A DNA stretch of 51,182 nucleotides from Caloranaerobacter sp. TR13. Its GTDB lineage: Bacteria > Bacillota > Clostridia > Tissierellales > Thermohalobacteraceae. Shown one piece after another: positions 26,534-34,674 of this stretch. The stretch spans positions 1 to 51,182 of the forward strand of contig NZ_JXLL01000013.1 in the NCBI RefSeq assembly GCF_001316435.1, in the 5' to 3' direction. Position numbers and translations under genes: made by a program. The notes under the pieces were generated by a model. That model did not search any database. It worked only from the letters and a program-made list of their open reading frames with translations, and was not told the DNA's origin. Position 1 is the first letter of the stretch. Each line of letters begins with the position of its first letter.

Positions 26534-28222
26534 TTGGTTAGGCAAAATGGTATTTTGTTAGAAGATATTTTAAAAATGGACTGTATGAAAAATTGCAAGC
26601 TTATTGCTGGCTATAAAGGTATAAAGAACACTGTTTCAAGAGTTAATATTATGGCAGACCCTGACATTTTAGATTGGGTTCATGAAGGGGAGTTGTTATT
26701 AACAACAGCTTATTCCTTTAGAAAGGAAAATGTAATAGAGCAGAAAAAATTTATTAGACAGTGTTCAGAGAAAAAATTAGCAGGCATAGGGATTAAGATT
26801 TATCCTTATATAGAGTCTTTGTCTAAAGAAGTAATTGAATTAGCTGATAAATTAAATTTCCCAATTATTGATCTTTATTATGCTACACCTTTTTCAGATA
26901 TTATGACACCGATTTTTAAAGAAATATTTAATAAACAGGCATCTTTACTTCAGAGGTTAGAAAAAATACATGAAAAATTGATGAATGCAATGATGAACAA
27001 TTTTAGTATTGAAAAAATAACTGAGGTTGTATATGAAAGTGTTAGGAATCCAGTACTAGTTGATTTAGAATTTCCTAAAAAAACAATAATAAAATTTGAC
27101 TGCGAAGATGACAAAACTAAGAATTTATTATTAAAAAATCTAAAAAAATTTTATAAAGAATCTTCAAGTAAATATAGAGATAATAAATTATATGAAAGCA
27201 CAGAGTTAATAAAAGGGAAGTACATAAAAAGAATGGTTATGCCAATTCTTGTTAAGAATCATCTTTATGGCTATATCTTTACATGGTCTACAAATACCCC
27301 ACTAGGTGGGTTTGATTTTTCTGTTTTAGAATCAGCTTCAACAACAATAGCATTAGAAATACTGAAAATATTATCAGTAATGGAGGTAGAAAATCGACAT
27401 AAATATGAATTTATTGAAGACTTAATATCGTTGGATAATATAAGAAGAGCAGAAGCTGTAGAAAGAGCGGTATTATTTAAGCTAAATCGAGATAATAAAT
27501 ATGTAATAGCAGTAATTAATATTAATAGAAGTACAAATGCAGAAGATGCAGCATTATCTGATGATTCATTTCAAAAGAAAATTACTAGATTGGCAAATTC
27601 AATAGAAAAACTTATAGGAGATATTAATATTAATGGTCTTGTTACAAATAAGACCGATAGTATATATGTATTATTATCTTTTAATGATAATGAAAAAATG
27701 GATCTAAAGTTAGAGATATTTAGTAATAAAGTAGAAAAGTTATTAAGAAAGAGCTTAGGTAAATTTAAGTTTAGAATGGGGATAGGCAGACAATACACAG
27801 GTTTAATGAATGCATATAAAAGTTATATGGATACAATTAAGGCTATCAGAGCAGGTGATATTTTAGATGAAAATTGTGTAGTTAATTTTGAAGATTTAGG
27901 TATATATAAAATTTTATGTCATGACTCTTTAAAAGAAGAACTTATGAAATTTTACAATACTACTATTAAATGTTTAGTTGAATATGATATAAGAAAATCT
28001 ACAGATTTAGTAAAAACGTTAGAAGCATATTTTGAATATAATGGTAATCTTAAAAAAATGTCTCAGGCACTATTCACACATTATAATACTATTCTTTATA
28101 GAATTCAAAGAATTAATGATATAACTGGTATGGATTTAGAAAATGCAAAAGACCGACTAAACTTAGAGGTAGCTTTAAAAATTAAAAAAATATTGCAAAA
28201 TGAAGAAAAGAGTGGCATATGA
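26534..28222 (+). CDS. pucR: PucR-family transcriptional regulator (purine catabolism type)
   Basis: This 562-residue regulator has the three PucR parts. The N-terminal PucR sensor domain (~5-130) contains VNIMADPDILDWVHEGELLLTT. A central GGDEF-like/CdaR region spans ~290-440. The C-terminal PucR helix-turn-helix (~490-555) has YFEYNGNLKKMSQALFTHYNT and LYRIQRINDITGMDL. Family members regulate purine or related ring catabolism in Gram-positive bacteria and respond to pathway intermediates. Its place immediately before the purine/BMC block makes it the likely local regulator. The start is TTG 26534 with GAGAGGTG upstream; the first codons read LVRQNGILLEDIL. The gene ends within a bidirectional hairpin terminator. 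Confidence 0.88.
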   Translation: MVRQNGILLEDILKMDCMKNCKLIAGYKGIKNTVSRVNIMADPDILDWVHEGELLLTTAYSFRKENVIEQKKFIRQCSEKKLAGIGIKIYPYIESLSKEVIELADKLNFPIIDLYYATPFSDIMTPIFKEIFNKQASLLQRLEKIHEKLMNAMMNNFSIEKITEVVYESVRNPVLVDLEFPKKTIIKFDCEDDKTKNLLLKNLKKFYKESSSKYRDNKLYESTELIKGKYIKRMVMPILVKNHLYGYIFTWSTNTPLGGFDFSVLESASTTIALEILKILSVMEVENRHKYEFIEDLISLDNIRRAEAVERAVLFKLNRDNKYVIAVININRSTNAEDAALSDDSFQKKITRLANSIEKLIGDININGLVTNKTDSIYVLLSFNDNEKMDLKLEIFSNKVEKLLRKSLGKFKFRMGIGRQYTGLMNAYKSYMDTIKAIRAGDILDENCVVNFEDLGIYKILCHDSLKEELMKFYNTTIKCLVEYDIRKSTDLVKTLEAYFEYNGNLKKMSQALFTHYNTILYRIQRINDITGMDLENAKDRLNLEVALKIKKILQNEEKSGI

Positions 28223-28246
28223 ATATTTTAATTGCCACTCTTTTTC
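28206..28246. terminator. Bidirectional terminator between pucR and the cyclase gene
   Basis: AAAAGAGTGGCA (28206-28217) is perfectly complementary to TGCCACTCTTTT (28233-28244), with T-runs on both strands. The pucR stop codon lies in its loop. It serves the converging gene at 28249 as well. Confidence 0.88.
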
Positions 28247-28248
28247 CT

Positions 28249-28941
28249 TTACTCTTCAACTAATGCAACTGCTCTAATTGGTGATCCTGAACCATCTCTT
28301 ATTTTTAATGGTAGTCCAAAATATAAAAATCGTTTATTTACTATTTTATCCAGATTACACAAATTTTCTGTGTTTGTTATATCATACTCACCACAAACTA
28401 GATGTCCTGAAAAATTTAAGTCTTTAGGATGATCAATTGCAGGTGCATCTACGCCTATGTTGACTACTCCTTTTTCAGCAAGCCACTTTGCTCCTTCATA
28501 GCTTAATCCTGTATATGTAGTTTGCCATTTATCTGTACCGAAGTTTCTGTCATAATGACCTGTATATAATAATACAATATCTCCAGGTTTTATTTCTTGT
28601 TTAGAATTTTTAACGGCTTTTTCTAAGTCCTTTGGCTCTATCATTCTGCTTTCAGGTACAAATGATACATCTATACAGATTGCACTTCCCCAAAAATATT
28701 CTAATGGCATTTTATCGATAGTATCTCCAGTTGGTTTATATTCCCATACTGCATCACTATGTGTTCCTCCATGTTCACTGATTAAAAGATTTCTGGCAGA
28801 GAAACCTAAAGTTTTGCTTCCAGTAGTTTTCATATTCTCTTCGTGTGTCATATTTGTCATTATAAAAGTCTTTTGATGCATTGGAAAAACAGACATACCT
28901 TGATAAATTTCTTGTGATAAATCAATTAAACGAAGCCCCAT
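28249..28941 (-). CDS. Cyclase-family metal-dependent hydrolase (kynurenine formamidase / isatin hydrolase-like)
   Basis: This 230-residue protein of the cyclase family (PF04199 type) starts LRLIDLSQEIYQGMSVFP and has the metal-binding signature SEHGGTHSDA (~54-63), then DIVLLYTGHYDR and a late GVDAPAIDHP segment. Characterised relatives hydrolyse amide or cyclic amide bonds (N-formylkynurenine, isatin, cyclic imides). It is transcribed away from the BMC operon and shares its intergenic region, so it is probably co-regulated. In the proposed pathway the missing step is opening of the lactam ring of 4-imidazolone, a reaction that resembles isatin hydrolysis, so this gene is a candidate imidazolonase. 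That assignment is inference. GGGGGA lies upstream of the ATG on the minus strand. Confidence 0.82.
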   Translation of the reverse strand: MGLRLIDLSQEIYQGMSVFPMHQKTFIMTNMTHEENMKTTGSKTLGFSARNLLISEHGGTHSDAVWEYKPTGDTIDKMPLEYFWGSAICIDVSFVPESRMIEPKDLEKAVKNSKQEIKPGDIVLLYTGHYDRNFGTDKWQTTYTGLSYEGAKWLAEKGVVNIGVDAPAIDHPKDLNFSGHLVCGEYDITNTENLCNLDKIVNKRFLYFGLPLKIRDGSGSPIRAVALVEE

Positions 28942-29337
28942 GTAGAAATCCCCCTTTTTGAAGATTGTAAATAGAAATTTGTTTCAATTGGGAATGGATA
29001 GATTATATTCATTATATCATTTATGGGAAGAAATCCCTTTATTATATTTTTTGAATTAGTTAATGTGTAAATGATGAAAAAATTAGAAATTCTTTGTAAC
29101 TGTTTAAAATACACAATTACACAAGTTGTATATTTTGGCTCGTTGTAAAGTACATATATACTTATTCAAAAATTTATAAAAAAATAACAAATTATAAGGA
29201 TAAAAAATGTAAATGGAAAGGCAAGTTTTGTAAAAGAACTACAAAGGTTATAGCACTAATATGTGGAATGGTTAACAGTGAAAAGAAATAGTATTTTAAT
29301 AAAGCATAAATCAACTGAAAAGTGAGGAGGATGTGGG
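28942..29337. other. Divergent intergenic region between cyclase gene and ftcD/BMC operon
   Basis: These 396 bases are AT-rich without an open frame of note. TATAAT-like hexamers on the minus strand (around 29003-29020) could serve the cyclase gene, but no good -35 was found. Two GTTGTA direct repeats (29125-29130, 29142-29147) are spaced 17 bases apart and could be regulator sites. The only firm signal is GAGGAGG at 29324-29330 for ftcD. No riboswitch fold was recognised. Confidence 0.4.
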
Positions 29338-30246
29338 ATGTCAGAAGAAAAGAAGTACATATTAGCTGTTCCTAACTTTAGTGAAGGCAGAAGAAAGGAA
29401 GTTATAGAGGCGATAGTTGATCAAGTAAGAAACATAGAGGGCGTAAACTTAGTTAGCTATGAGCCAGAGCATGATTTTAACAGAACAGTTGTAACATTAA
29501 TTGGTGAACCTGAGCCTTTAAAAGAAGCGCTGCTTAATATGGCAGGTAAATCATATGAATTAATAAATATGGAAGAGCAAACAGGAACTCATCCTAGAAT
29601 TGGTGCTCAAGATACAATACCTATATTTCCATTTAAAAATATTACATTAGAGGAATGTGTGCAATTAGCAGAAGAGATTGGAAAAGAAATTTATGAAAGA
29701 TACAAAGTACCTGTTTATTTTTCAGGACACAATGCTAGATGTGAAAAAAGGAAGGCTTTATCTTTCATAAGAAAAGGGCAATATGAAGGGCTTAAAAAAG
29801 TAGCTCATACAGATGAAAGAAAGCCAGATATTGGTCCTGCAGCTTTACATCCAACGGCAGGTGCTACAATTGTTAGTGCAGATACAGAAGGATTGACAGC
29901 ATATAATGTATTTTTGGCTACTGAAGATTTAAGCATTGCTAAGAAGATAGCAAAATCAGTAAGAGGTCCTAGTGGTGGTTTTTCAACAGTTAGAGCAGTT
30001 GGCATTAAATTTCCAGAAAGATCTGGGGTAGTTGTTTCAATGAATATGTTTGATTGCACTCAAACACCACTTTATAGAGCATATAACTTTGTTAAACAGG
30101 AAGCGGCAAGATATGGAGTAGCTGTTACTGGTTCTGAAATAGTAGGTCCAGTTAAATTAGAACATTTATTAAACTCATTGGAGTATTATTTAGGACTAGA
30201 AAATTTTAGAAAAGAGCAGATATTAGAGACACATTTAATGAAGTAG
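29338..30246 (+). CDS. ftcD: Glutamate formimidoyltransferase-type enzyme (formiminotransferase domain only); candidate formiminoglycine formiminotransferase
   Basis: This 302-residue protein covers the two formiminotransferase subdomains, beginning ILAVPNFSEGRRKEVIEAI and including the active-site region DFNRTVVTLIGEPEPL, TGTHPRIGAQDTIPIFP (~77-93, with catalytic His) and RGPSGGFSTVRAVG. The cyclodeaminase domain is absent, as usual in bacterial stand-alone FtcD. The family moves a formimino group to tetrahydrofolate. In histidine catabolism the donor is formiminoglutamate; in clostridial purine fermentation it is formiminoglycine. With no hut genes nearby and purine genes all around, formiminoglycine is the more likely substrate. 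It is the first gene of the BMC-containing operon. Confidence 0.88.
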   Translation: MSEEKKYILAVPNFSEGRRKEVIEAIVDQVRNIEGVNLVSYEPEHDFNRTVVTLIGEPEPLKEALLNMAGKSYELINMEEQTGTHPRIGAQDTIPIFPFKNITLEECVQLAEEIGKEIYERYKVPVYFSGHNARCEKRKALSFIRKGQYEGLKKVAHTDERKPDIGPAALHPTAGATIVSADTEGLTAYNVFLATEDLSIAKKIAKSVRGPSGGFSTVRAVGIKFPERSGVVVSMNMFDCTQTPLYRAYNFVKQEAARYGVAVTGSEIVGPVKLEHLLNSLEYYLGLENFRKEQILETHLMK

Positions 30247-30344
30247 ATGAATAGTTAATGCATGATGGCTTTTGGTTGTCAGTTGATGATTAGGTATTAC
30301 GTTGGCTGACAATTAATTAAATAATATTACAAGGGGGATTTAAA

Positions 30345-31757
30345 ATGTATGATGTAATTATTAAAAATGCTCGTATCCCACAAGGTGACGATACGATATT
30401 AACTAATATTTTAGTTAAAGACGAGAAAATTGCAGGTTTTACACAGGATTTAGATGGTATTGATGCTAAGGAAATAATTGATGCAGAAGGTCACTTAACA
30501 TTACCTGGATGTATTGATTCACATACACATATAAATGACCCTGGCTTTACACATAGAGAGAATTTTCTTACAGGTACATCGGCAGCAGCAAGTGGTGGTA
30601 TAACAACAATAATAGATATGCCATGTTGTTCAGTTCCATCTGTAAGAAGTGTAGAAAACTTAGAGCATAAATTAGAGGCTATAAAAGATAAAGCAATTGT
30701 AGACTATGCTATGTGGGGCGGAGTTACTGGAGAAGATGTGAGAAATGGATGGTTGCATAATGTTGAGGAGCAGGCAGATTATGGGGTGTGCGCTTTTAAA
30801 GTATATATGACACCTTCAGTTCCAACTTATCCTAGAGTAACAGATCCGGAGATGTTAGAAGCTTTTAAAGCTGTAGCTAAAACAGGTCTTCCAATAGGTA
30901 TTCATGCAGAAAACTTTGCTATGTGTGATTTTTATGTTAAGAAGTTCCAAGCTGAAGGTCGTATGGATGGACCTGCATGGGCTGAAGCCAGAATGACTTT
31001 AGCTGAAAAAGTAGCTATTCAACTAGGAATAAGCTTTGCTGAGGAGACAGGTGCAAGGCTTCATATAGTTCATATGAGTACAGGTATAGGAGCTATTTTA
31101 GTTGGAGAAGCAAAGAAGCGAGGATTAGATGTAACTGCTGAAACGTGTCCTCACTATTTGACACTAAATTATAAAGATGCAATGAGTGAGTTTAAGCAAT
31201 TCGCAAAGATAGCTCCTCCATTAAGAACTAAAGAGGATAATGAAATATTATGGAAGGCATTACAGGACGGAAGAGTTGATTTTATAGCGACAGATCATGC
31301 ACCATATGAAATACCTACAGAAAAGGAAGCAGAGGGAATGAATATATGGACAGCTTTTCCAGGAATACCAGGTGTAGAAACAATGGTACCTGTAATTATA
31401 AGTGAAGGATATAACAAGGGAAGACTTTCATTAAGCAGATTAGTAGAAGTATTAAGTACAAATCCAGCTAAACATTATGGATTATATCCTAAGAAAGGTG
31501 CTATGTTTATAGGTTCTGATGCTGACTTTACAATTATAGATTTAGAAAAGGAATGGACAATAGATAAAGATAAGATGTATACAATGGCTAAATACACACC
31601 ATTCCATGGATTTAAGCTAAAGGGTAAGCCAGTTAAAACTGTAGTTCGCGGCAAGCTTGTTTATGATGATACTGAGGGCATTGTAGGTCGCGAAGGTTAT
31701 GGTAAGTTTATAAAAAGACAAAACAAAGGTAAATTAGAAAGATTAATAAAATTCTAA
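30345..31757 (+). CDS. Dihydropyrimidinase/allantoinase-family amidohydrolase; candidate xanthine amidohydrolase
   Basis: This 470-residue binuclear metal hydrolase contains GCIDSHTHINDPGFTHRENF (HxH at ~59-61), GTSAAASGGITTIIDMP, AFKVYMTPS (carboxylated Lys ~152), HAEN (~186), LHIVHMS (~242) and ATDHAPYEIP (metal Asp ~315). The size and HINDPG...GGITTIIDMP pattern resemble allantoinase more than dihydroorotase. Family members hydrolyse cyclic ureide or amide bonds. Classical clostridial xanthine breakdown begins by opening the pyrimidine ring to 4-ureido-5-imidazolecarboxylate, which is the same chemistry, so I propose xanthine (or a close purine) as substrate. Plain allantoinase remains the main alternative, but no other allantoin-pathway enzyme is present here. 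AAGGGGG precedes ATG 30345. Confidence 0.85.
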   Translation: MYDVIIKNARIPQGDDTILTNILVKDEKIAGFTQDLDGIDAKEIIDAEGHLTLPGCIDSHTHINDPGFTHRENFLTGTSAAASGGITTIIDMPCCSVPSVRSVENLEHKLEAIKDKAIVDYAMWGGVTGEDVRNGWLHNVEEQADYGVCAFKVYMTPSVPTYPRVTDPEMLEAFKAVAKTGLPIGIHAENFAMCDFYVKKFQAEGRMDGPAWAEARMTLAEKVAIQLGISFAEETGARLHIVHMSTGIGAILVGEAKKRGLDVTAETCPHYLTLNYKDAMSEFKQFAKIAPPLRTKEDNEILWKALQDGRVDFIATDHAPYEIPTEKEAEGMNIWTAFPGIPGVETMVPVIISEGYNKGRLSLSRLVEVLSTNPAKHYGLYPKKGAMFIGSDADFTIIDLEKEWTIDKDKMYTMAKYTPFHGFKLKGKPVKTVVRGKLVYDDTEGIVGREGYGKFIKRQNKGKLERLIKF

Positions 31758-31771
31758 GGAGGTAAATAGAA

Positions 31772-32374
31772 ATGCCTAGACACGCTATATTAGTTATAGA
31801 TATGTTAAATGATTTTATTGGAGAGAAAGCTCCATTAAGGTGCCCAGGAGGGGAAAAAATAGTTCCTAATTTGCAGAGATTGTTTGAATGGGTAAGAAAT
31901 AGAGAAGATGACGATGTTGTATTGGTGCATATACAAGAAGCGCATAGAAAAAATGATGCAGATTTTAGAGTAAGACCTGTTCATGCTGTTAAGGGAACTT
32001 GGGGGTCAGATTTTATAAAAGAGCTTTATCCTCAAGAAGATGAATATATAGTTCCGAAAAGAAGACATAGTGGTTTTGCATATACAGACTTAGACTTATA
32101 TTTAAGGGAAGAGAATATTGATACAGTTGTAGTTACTGGTGTTTGGACTAATGTATGTGTAAGAAGTACAGCATCCGATGCATTGTATCATGCTTATAAA
32201 GTAATAGCGTTAAGTGATGGATGTGCATCAAAAACAGAAGAAATGCATGAATATGGATTGAAGGATATGAGCTTGTTTGCAAAGGTTATGACTATTGATG
32301 AATATATAGATGCGTGGGAAAAGGGAATCGATCCATGGCTAGGTGGAGGAGATACAGAGAATAAAGTTGAGTAA
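31772..32374 (+). CDS. Isochorismatase-family cysteine amidohydrolase; candidate ureidoimidazole carboxylate hydrolase
   Basis: This 200-residue cysteine hydrolase has the family triad: Asp in LVIDMLNDFI (~10), Lys in VPKRRHSGF (~94) and Cys in VTGVWTNVCVRSTASDA (~131). Relatives include N-carbamoylsarcosine and ureidoacrylate or ureidomalonate-type amidases, which remove a carbamoyl group as CO2 and NH3. Placed directly after the ring-opening hydrolase (14-base gap, AAGGAGG), it fits hydrolysis of the ureido group of 4-ureido-5-imidazolecarboxylate to aminoimidazole carboxylate. The substrate is inferred from order and chemistry. Confidence 0.85.
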   Translation: MPRHAILVIDMLNDFIGEKAPLRCPGGEKIVPNLQRLFEWVRNREDDDVVLVHIQEAHRKNDADFRVRPVHAVKGTWGSDFIKELYPQEDEYIVPKRRHSGFAYTDLDLYLREENIDTVVVTGVWTNVCVRSTASDALYHAYKVIALSDGCASKTEEMHEYGLKDMSLFAKVMTIDEYIDAWEKGIDPWLGGGDTENKVE

Positions 32375-32380
32375 TTTGAA

Positions 32381-32408
32381 TTTGTCTGCCTCAATTGAGG
32401 CAGACAAA
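32381..32408 (+). promoter_or_regulatory. Intra-operon hairpin between the isochorismatase-like gene and ubiX
   Basis: TTTGTCTGCCTC (32381-32392) pairs perfectly with GAGGCAGACAAA (32397-32408) around AATT. There is no T-run, so readthrough is expected; it may tune or stabilise the mRNA halves. Confidence 0.65.
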
Positions 32409-32448
32409 TGACTAATTTTTCATAAGACTTAGGAAGAGGGGTAGCTGA

Positions 32449-33003
32449 ATGAGATTGATAGTTGGAATAACAGGGGGAAGTGGTGCTATATACGGAGTAG
32501 GACTTCTTAAGGTATTGAAAGAACTTGGTGTAGAAACCCATTTAGTAGTTTCAAGTATGGGAGAATATGTAATGCAGCATGAATGTGGTATTAGTTTAGA
32601 TGAACTTAAAGAGTTAGCTACTCATTTTCATGATAATAGAAATCTAGCTGCACCAATTGCCAGTGGTTCTTTTAAAACGGATGGAATGGTAATTGTACCA
32701 TGTTCTATGAAAAGTTTAGCTTCAATTGCGAATGGTATTTCTGATAGCCTTTTAACAAGAGCAGCTGATGTAATATTAAAGGAGAGAAGAAGATTAGTGT
32801 TAGTGACTAGAGAAACTCCTTTAAGCGCTATACATTTAGAGAACATGTTAAAACTTTCGAGAATGGGTGTAACCATTTTGCCTGCATCTCCAGGCTTTTA
32901 TAATCATCCCCAATCTATAAGTGATATTGTTAGTTCAATTATAGGTAGGACTTTGGATCAGTTTGGAATTAATCACAATTTAATAAAGCGATGGGGAGAA
33001 TAA
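32449..33003 (+). CDS. ubiX: Flavin prenyltransferase UbiX
   Basis: This 184-residue UbiX/Pad1 flavoprotein shows IVGITGGSGAIYGVGLL at the N-terminus (phosphate-binding), the VPCSMKSLASIANG segment (~85-98) and LVLVTRETPLSAIHLENM (~118-135). It prenylates FMN to the cofactor used by UbiD decarboxylases, and the next gene is a ubiD, so the pair forms a self-contained decarboxylase system. ATG 32449 is preceded by GGAAGAGGGG. Confidence 0.93.
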   Translation: MRLIVGITGGSGAIYGVGLLKVLKELGVETHLVVSSMGEYVMQHECGISLDELKELATHFHDNRNLAAPIASGSFKTDGMVIVPCSMKSLASIANGISDSLLTRAADVILKERRRLVLVTRETPLSAIHLENMLKLSRMGVTILPASPGFYNHPQSISDIVSSIIGRTLDQFGINHNLIKRWGE

Positions 33004-33022
33004 ATTAGAAAAGAGGGATAAT

Positions 33023-34375
33023 ATGGAAAGGCAAATGCTAAGAGCAAGCTTGGAGAAGCTTAAACAAAACGGAAACTTGTTAATCTGTGATGTAGAAGTA
33101 GATCCAGAATATGAATTAGGTGCGGTGCTAAAATATTATTCCAATACTAGACCAATGTTATTTAGTAAAGTTAAGGGATATAGGATTCCTGTTGTAGGAG
33201 CAATGTTTGGAGATAGAAATATATATTACAATATGCTCAACCTAACTCATAGCGATAGAATTTATAGAATAATAGATGCTATTGCCAATCCTAAACCAAC
33301 TAGACTTTTAAATACAGGCCCTGTAAAAGAAAATATTATAACTAGAAATATTGATCTTCCAAGGATGTTTCCTATTCCTACATTTCACGAGAAAGATTCA
33401 TCATCATTTATAACTGCAGGGATTGTTGTTATTAAAGACCCAGAAACTAATAAAAGGTATACTGCAGTTAGAAGATTACAAGTTAATGGTGGTAATAGGT
33501 TGAGTATACTTGTAGCATCTCCTAAACTTAAAGATCAACTATTGAATTTAGAAAATCAAAATAAACCTTTAGAGGTTGCTGTAATTCTAGGATATGATTA
33601 TGAATTTCTATTGGCATCTCAGGTAAGTAGTCAATTTTTCGGAGTTGACAAATACGAAATAGATAGTGCTTTAAGAGGAGAACCATTAGAGTTAGTAAAA
33701 TGTCATTCAGTAGATTTAGAAGTTCCTGCATATGCTGAAATAGTATTAGAGGGAATAATACCTCCGAAAAAAAGAGAAATAGAAGGACCGTTTGGTGAAT
33801 TGATGGGATACTATGGAGGAGCAAATTCTCATCCTATTATTGAGATAACTGCTGTAATGCACAGAAATAATCCAATATTTCAAGTATCATTCCCTTGTAG
33901 AGAAGAACACTTATCTAATGGGTTAATTAGAGAGGTTGAACTTTATACTAGTTTAAGCAAACTTGTAGATGTTAAGGATGTTAACGTAACAATTGGAGGA
34001 GGATATAGATTTCATGCAGTAGTTTCAATAAACAAAAAGAAAGAAGGGGATGGGAAAAGTGCTATTTTAGCAGCCTTAGGATGCAATAATGATTTTAAGC
34101 ATGTAATTGTTGTAGATGATGATGTTGATATATTTAACACGAGTGAAGTTGAAGGAATTTTAGCGACTAGAGTACAAGCATCAAAAGATTTAGTTATTAT
34201 TTCAGGAGCTAATGGCTCTGTATTAGACCCATCGCATAATTATAAAGGGACTACCGATAAAATAGGTATAGATGCAACAAAACCATTAGAAAAAAAGGGA
34301 GTAGATTTTGAAAAGGCTAAGATTCCTAGATATGAAAATATAGAAATTACAAAATATTTTCCCAATATTAAATAA
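33023..34375 (+). CDS. ubiD: UbiD-family prenylated-FMN decarboxylase; candidate aminoimidazole carboxylate decarboxylase
   Basis: This 450-residue UbiD-type enzyme carries the family marks: NTGPVKENIITRNIDLPRMFPIP segments (~95-117), the VRRLQVNGGNRLSIL region that binds metal and prFMN phosphate, EIVLEGIIPPKKREIEGPFGE (with the catalytic E-R-E region) and GYYGGANSHPIIEITAVMHR. UbiD enzymes reversibly decarboxylate aromatic or unsaturated acids. Between a ureido hydrolase and a deaminase in a purine operon, the natural substrate would be 4-amino-5-imidazolecarboxylate, giving 4-aminoimidazole. Classical clostridial work describes such a decarboxylation; the link to this UbiD is inference. 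It lies 17 bases before the first shell gene. Confidence 0.9.
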   Translation: MERQMLRASLEKLKQNGNLLICDVEVDPEYELGAVLKYYSNTRPMLFSKVKGYRIPVVGAMFGDRNIYYNMLNLTHSDRIYRIIDAIANPKPTRLLNTGPVKENIITRNIDLPRMFPIPTFHEKDSSSFITAGIVVIKDPETNKRYTAVRRLQVNGGNRLSILVASPKLKDQLLNLENQNKPLEVAVILGYDYEFLLASQVSSQFFGVDKYEIDSALRGEPLELVKCHSVDLEVPAYAEIVLEGIIPPKKREIEGPFGELMGYYGGANSHPIIEITAVMHRNNPIFQVSFPCREEHLSNGLIREVELYTSLSKLVDVKDVNVTIGGGYRFHAVVSINKKKEGDGKSAILAALGCNNDFKHVIVVDDDVDIFNTSEVEGILATRVQASKDLVIISGANGSVLDPSHNYKGTTDKIGIDATKPLEKKGVDFEKAKIPRYENIEITKYFPNIK

Positions 34376-34391
34376 AAAGGTGGTATAAATT

Positions 34392-34661
34392 ATGAAACAA
34401 GCATTGGGAATGGTAGAAACAAGGAGTTTAGTAGCTGCAATCCAAGCGGCAGATACGATGGTTAAATCAGCTGATGTTAGAATAGTAGATTTTGAATTCG
34501 TTGGTTCTGGTATAGTTTCTGTAATGGTCGAAGGGGAAGTTGCTGCTGTTAAGGCAGCTGTAGAAAACGCTAAAGAAACGGCTAGCCAAATTGCAGAAAT
34601 TATATCGGTAAATGTGATACCAAGGCCACATACAGAAGTTGATAAGATTTTAGAGTATTAG
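34392..34661 (+). CDS. BMC-H shell protein 1
   Basis: This 89-residue single BMC domain is [25 protein letters not shown]-like at the N-terminus and ends VNVIPRPHTEVDKIL, the invariant edge motif of hexameric microcompartment shell proteins. The pore loop reads FVGSGIVSV, so the pore residue region is GSG. It assembles as hexamers into the protein shell. AAAAAGGTGG precedes ATG 34392. Confidence 0.95.
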   Translation: MKQALGMVETRSLVAAIQAADTMVKSADVRIVDFEFVGSGIVSVMVEGEVAAVKAAVENAKETASQIAEIISVNVIPRPHTEVDKILEY

Positions 34662-34674
34662 TGGTGGTGAGAAC

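Noticed and set aside
29207-29232. Sigma-54 promoter before ftcD (TGGAAAGGCAAGTTTTG)
   Set aside because: The GG and GC elements are not at the required spacing, and no sigma-54 activator is encoded nearby.
29260-29275. PucR-type operator (GGAATGGTTAAC)
   Set aside because: Only a partial match to the B. subtilis PucR box, and AT-rich DNA gives many such matches by chance.
30276-30312. Inverted repeat TTGTCAG/CTGACAA between ftcD and the amidohydrolase
   Set aside because: Only 7 bp with a 23-base loop and no T-run; not distinguishable from chance in this AT-rich spacer.
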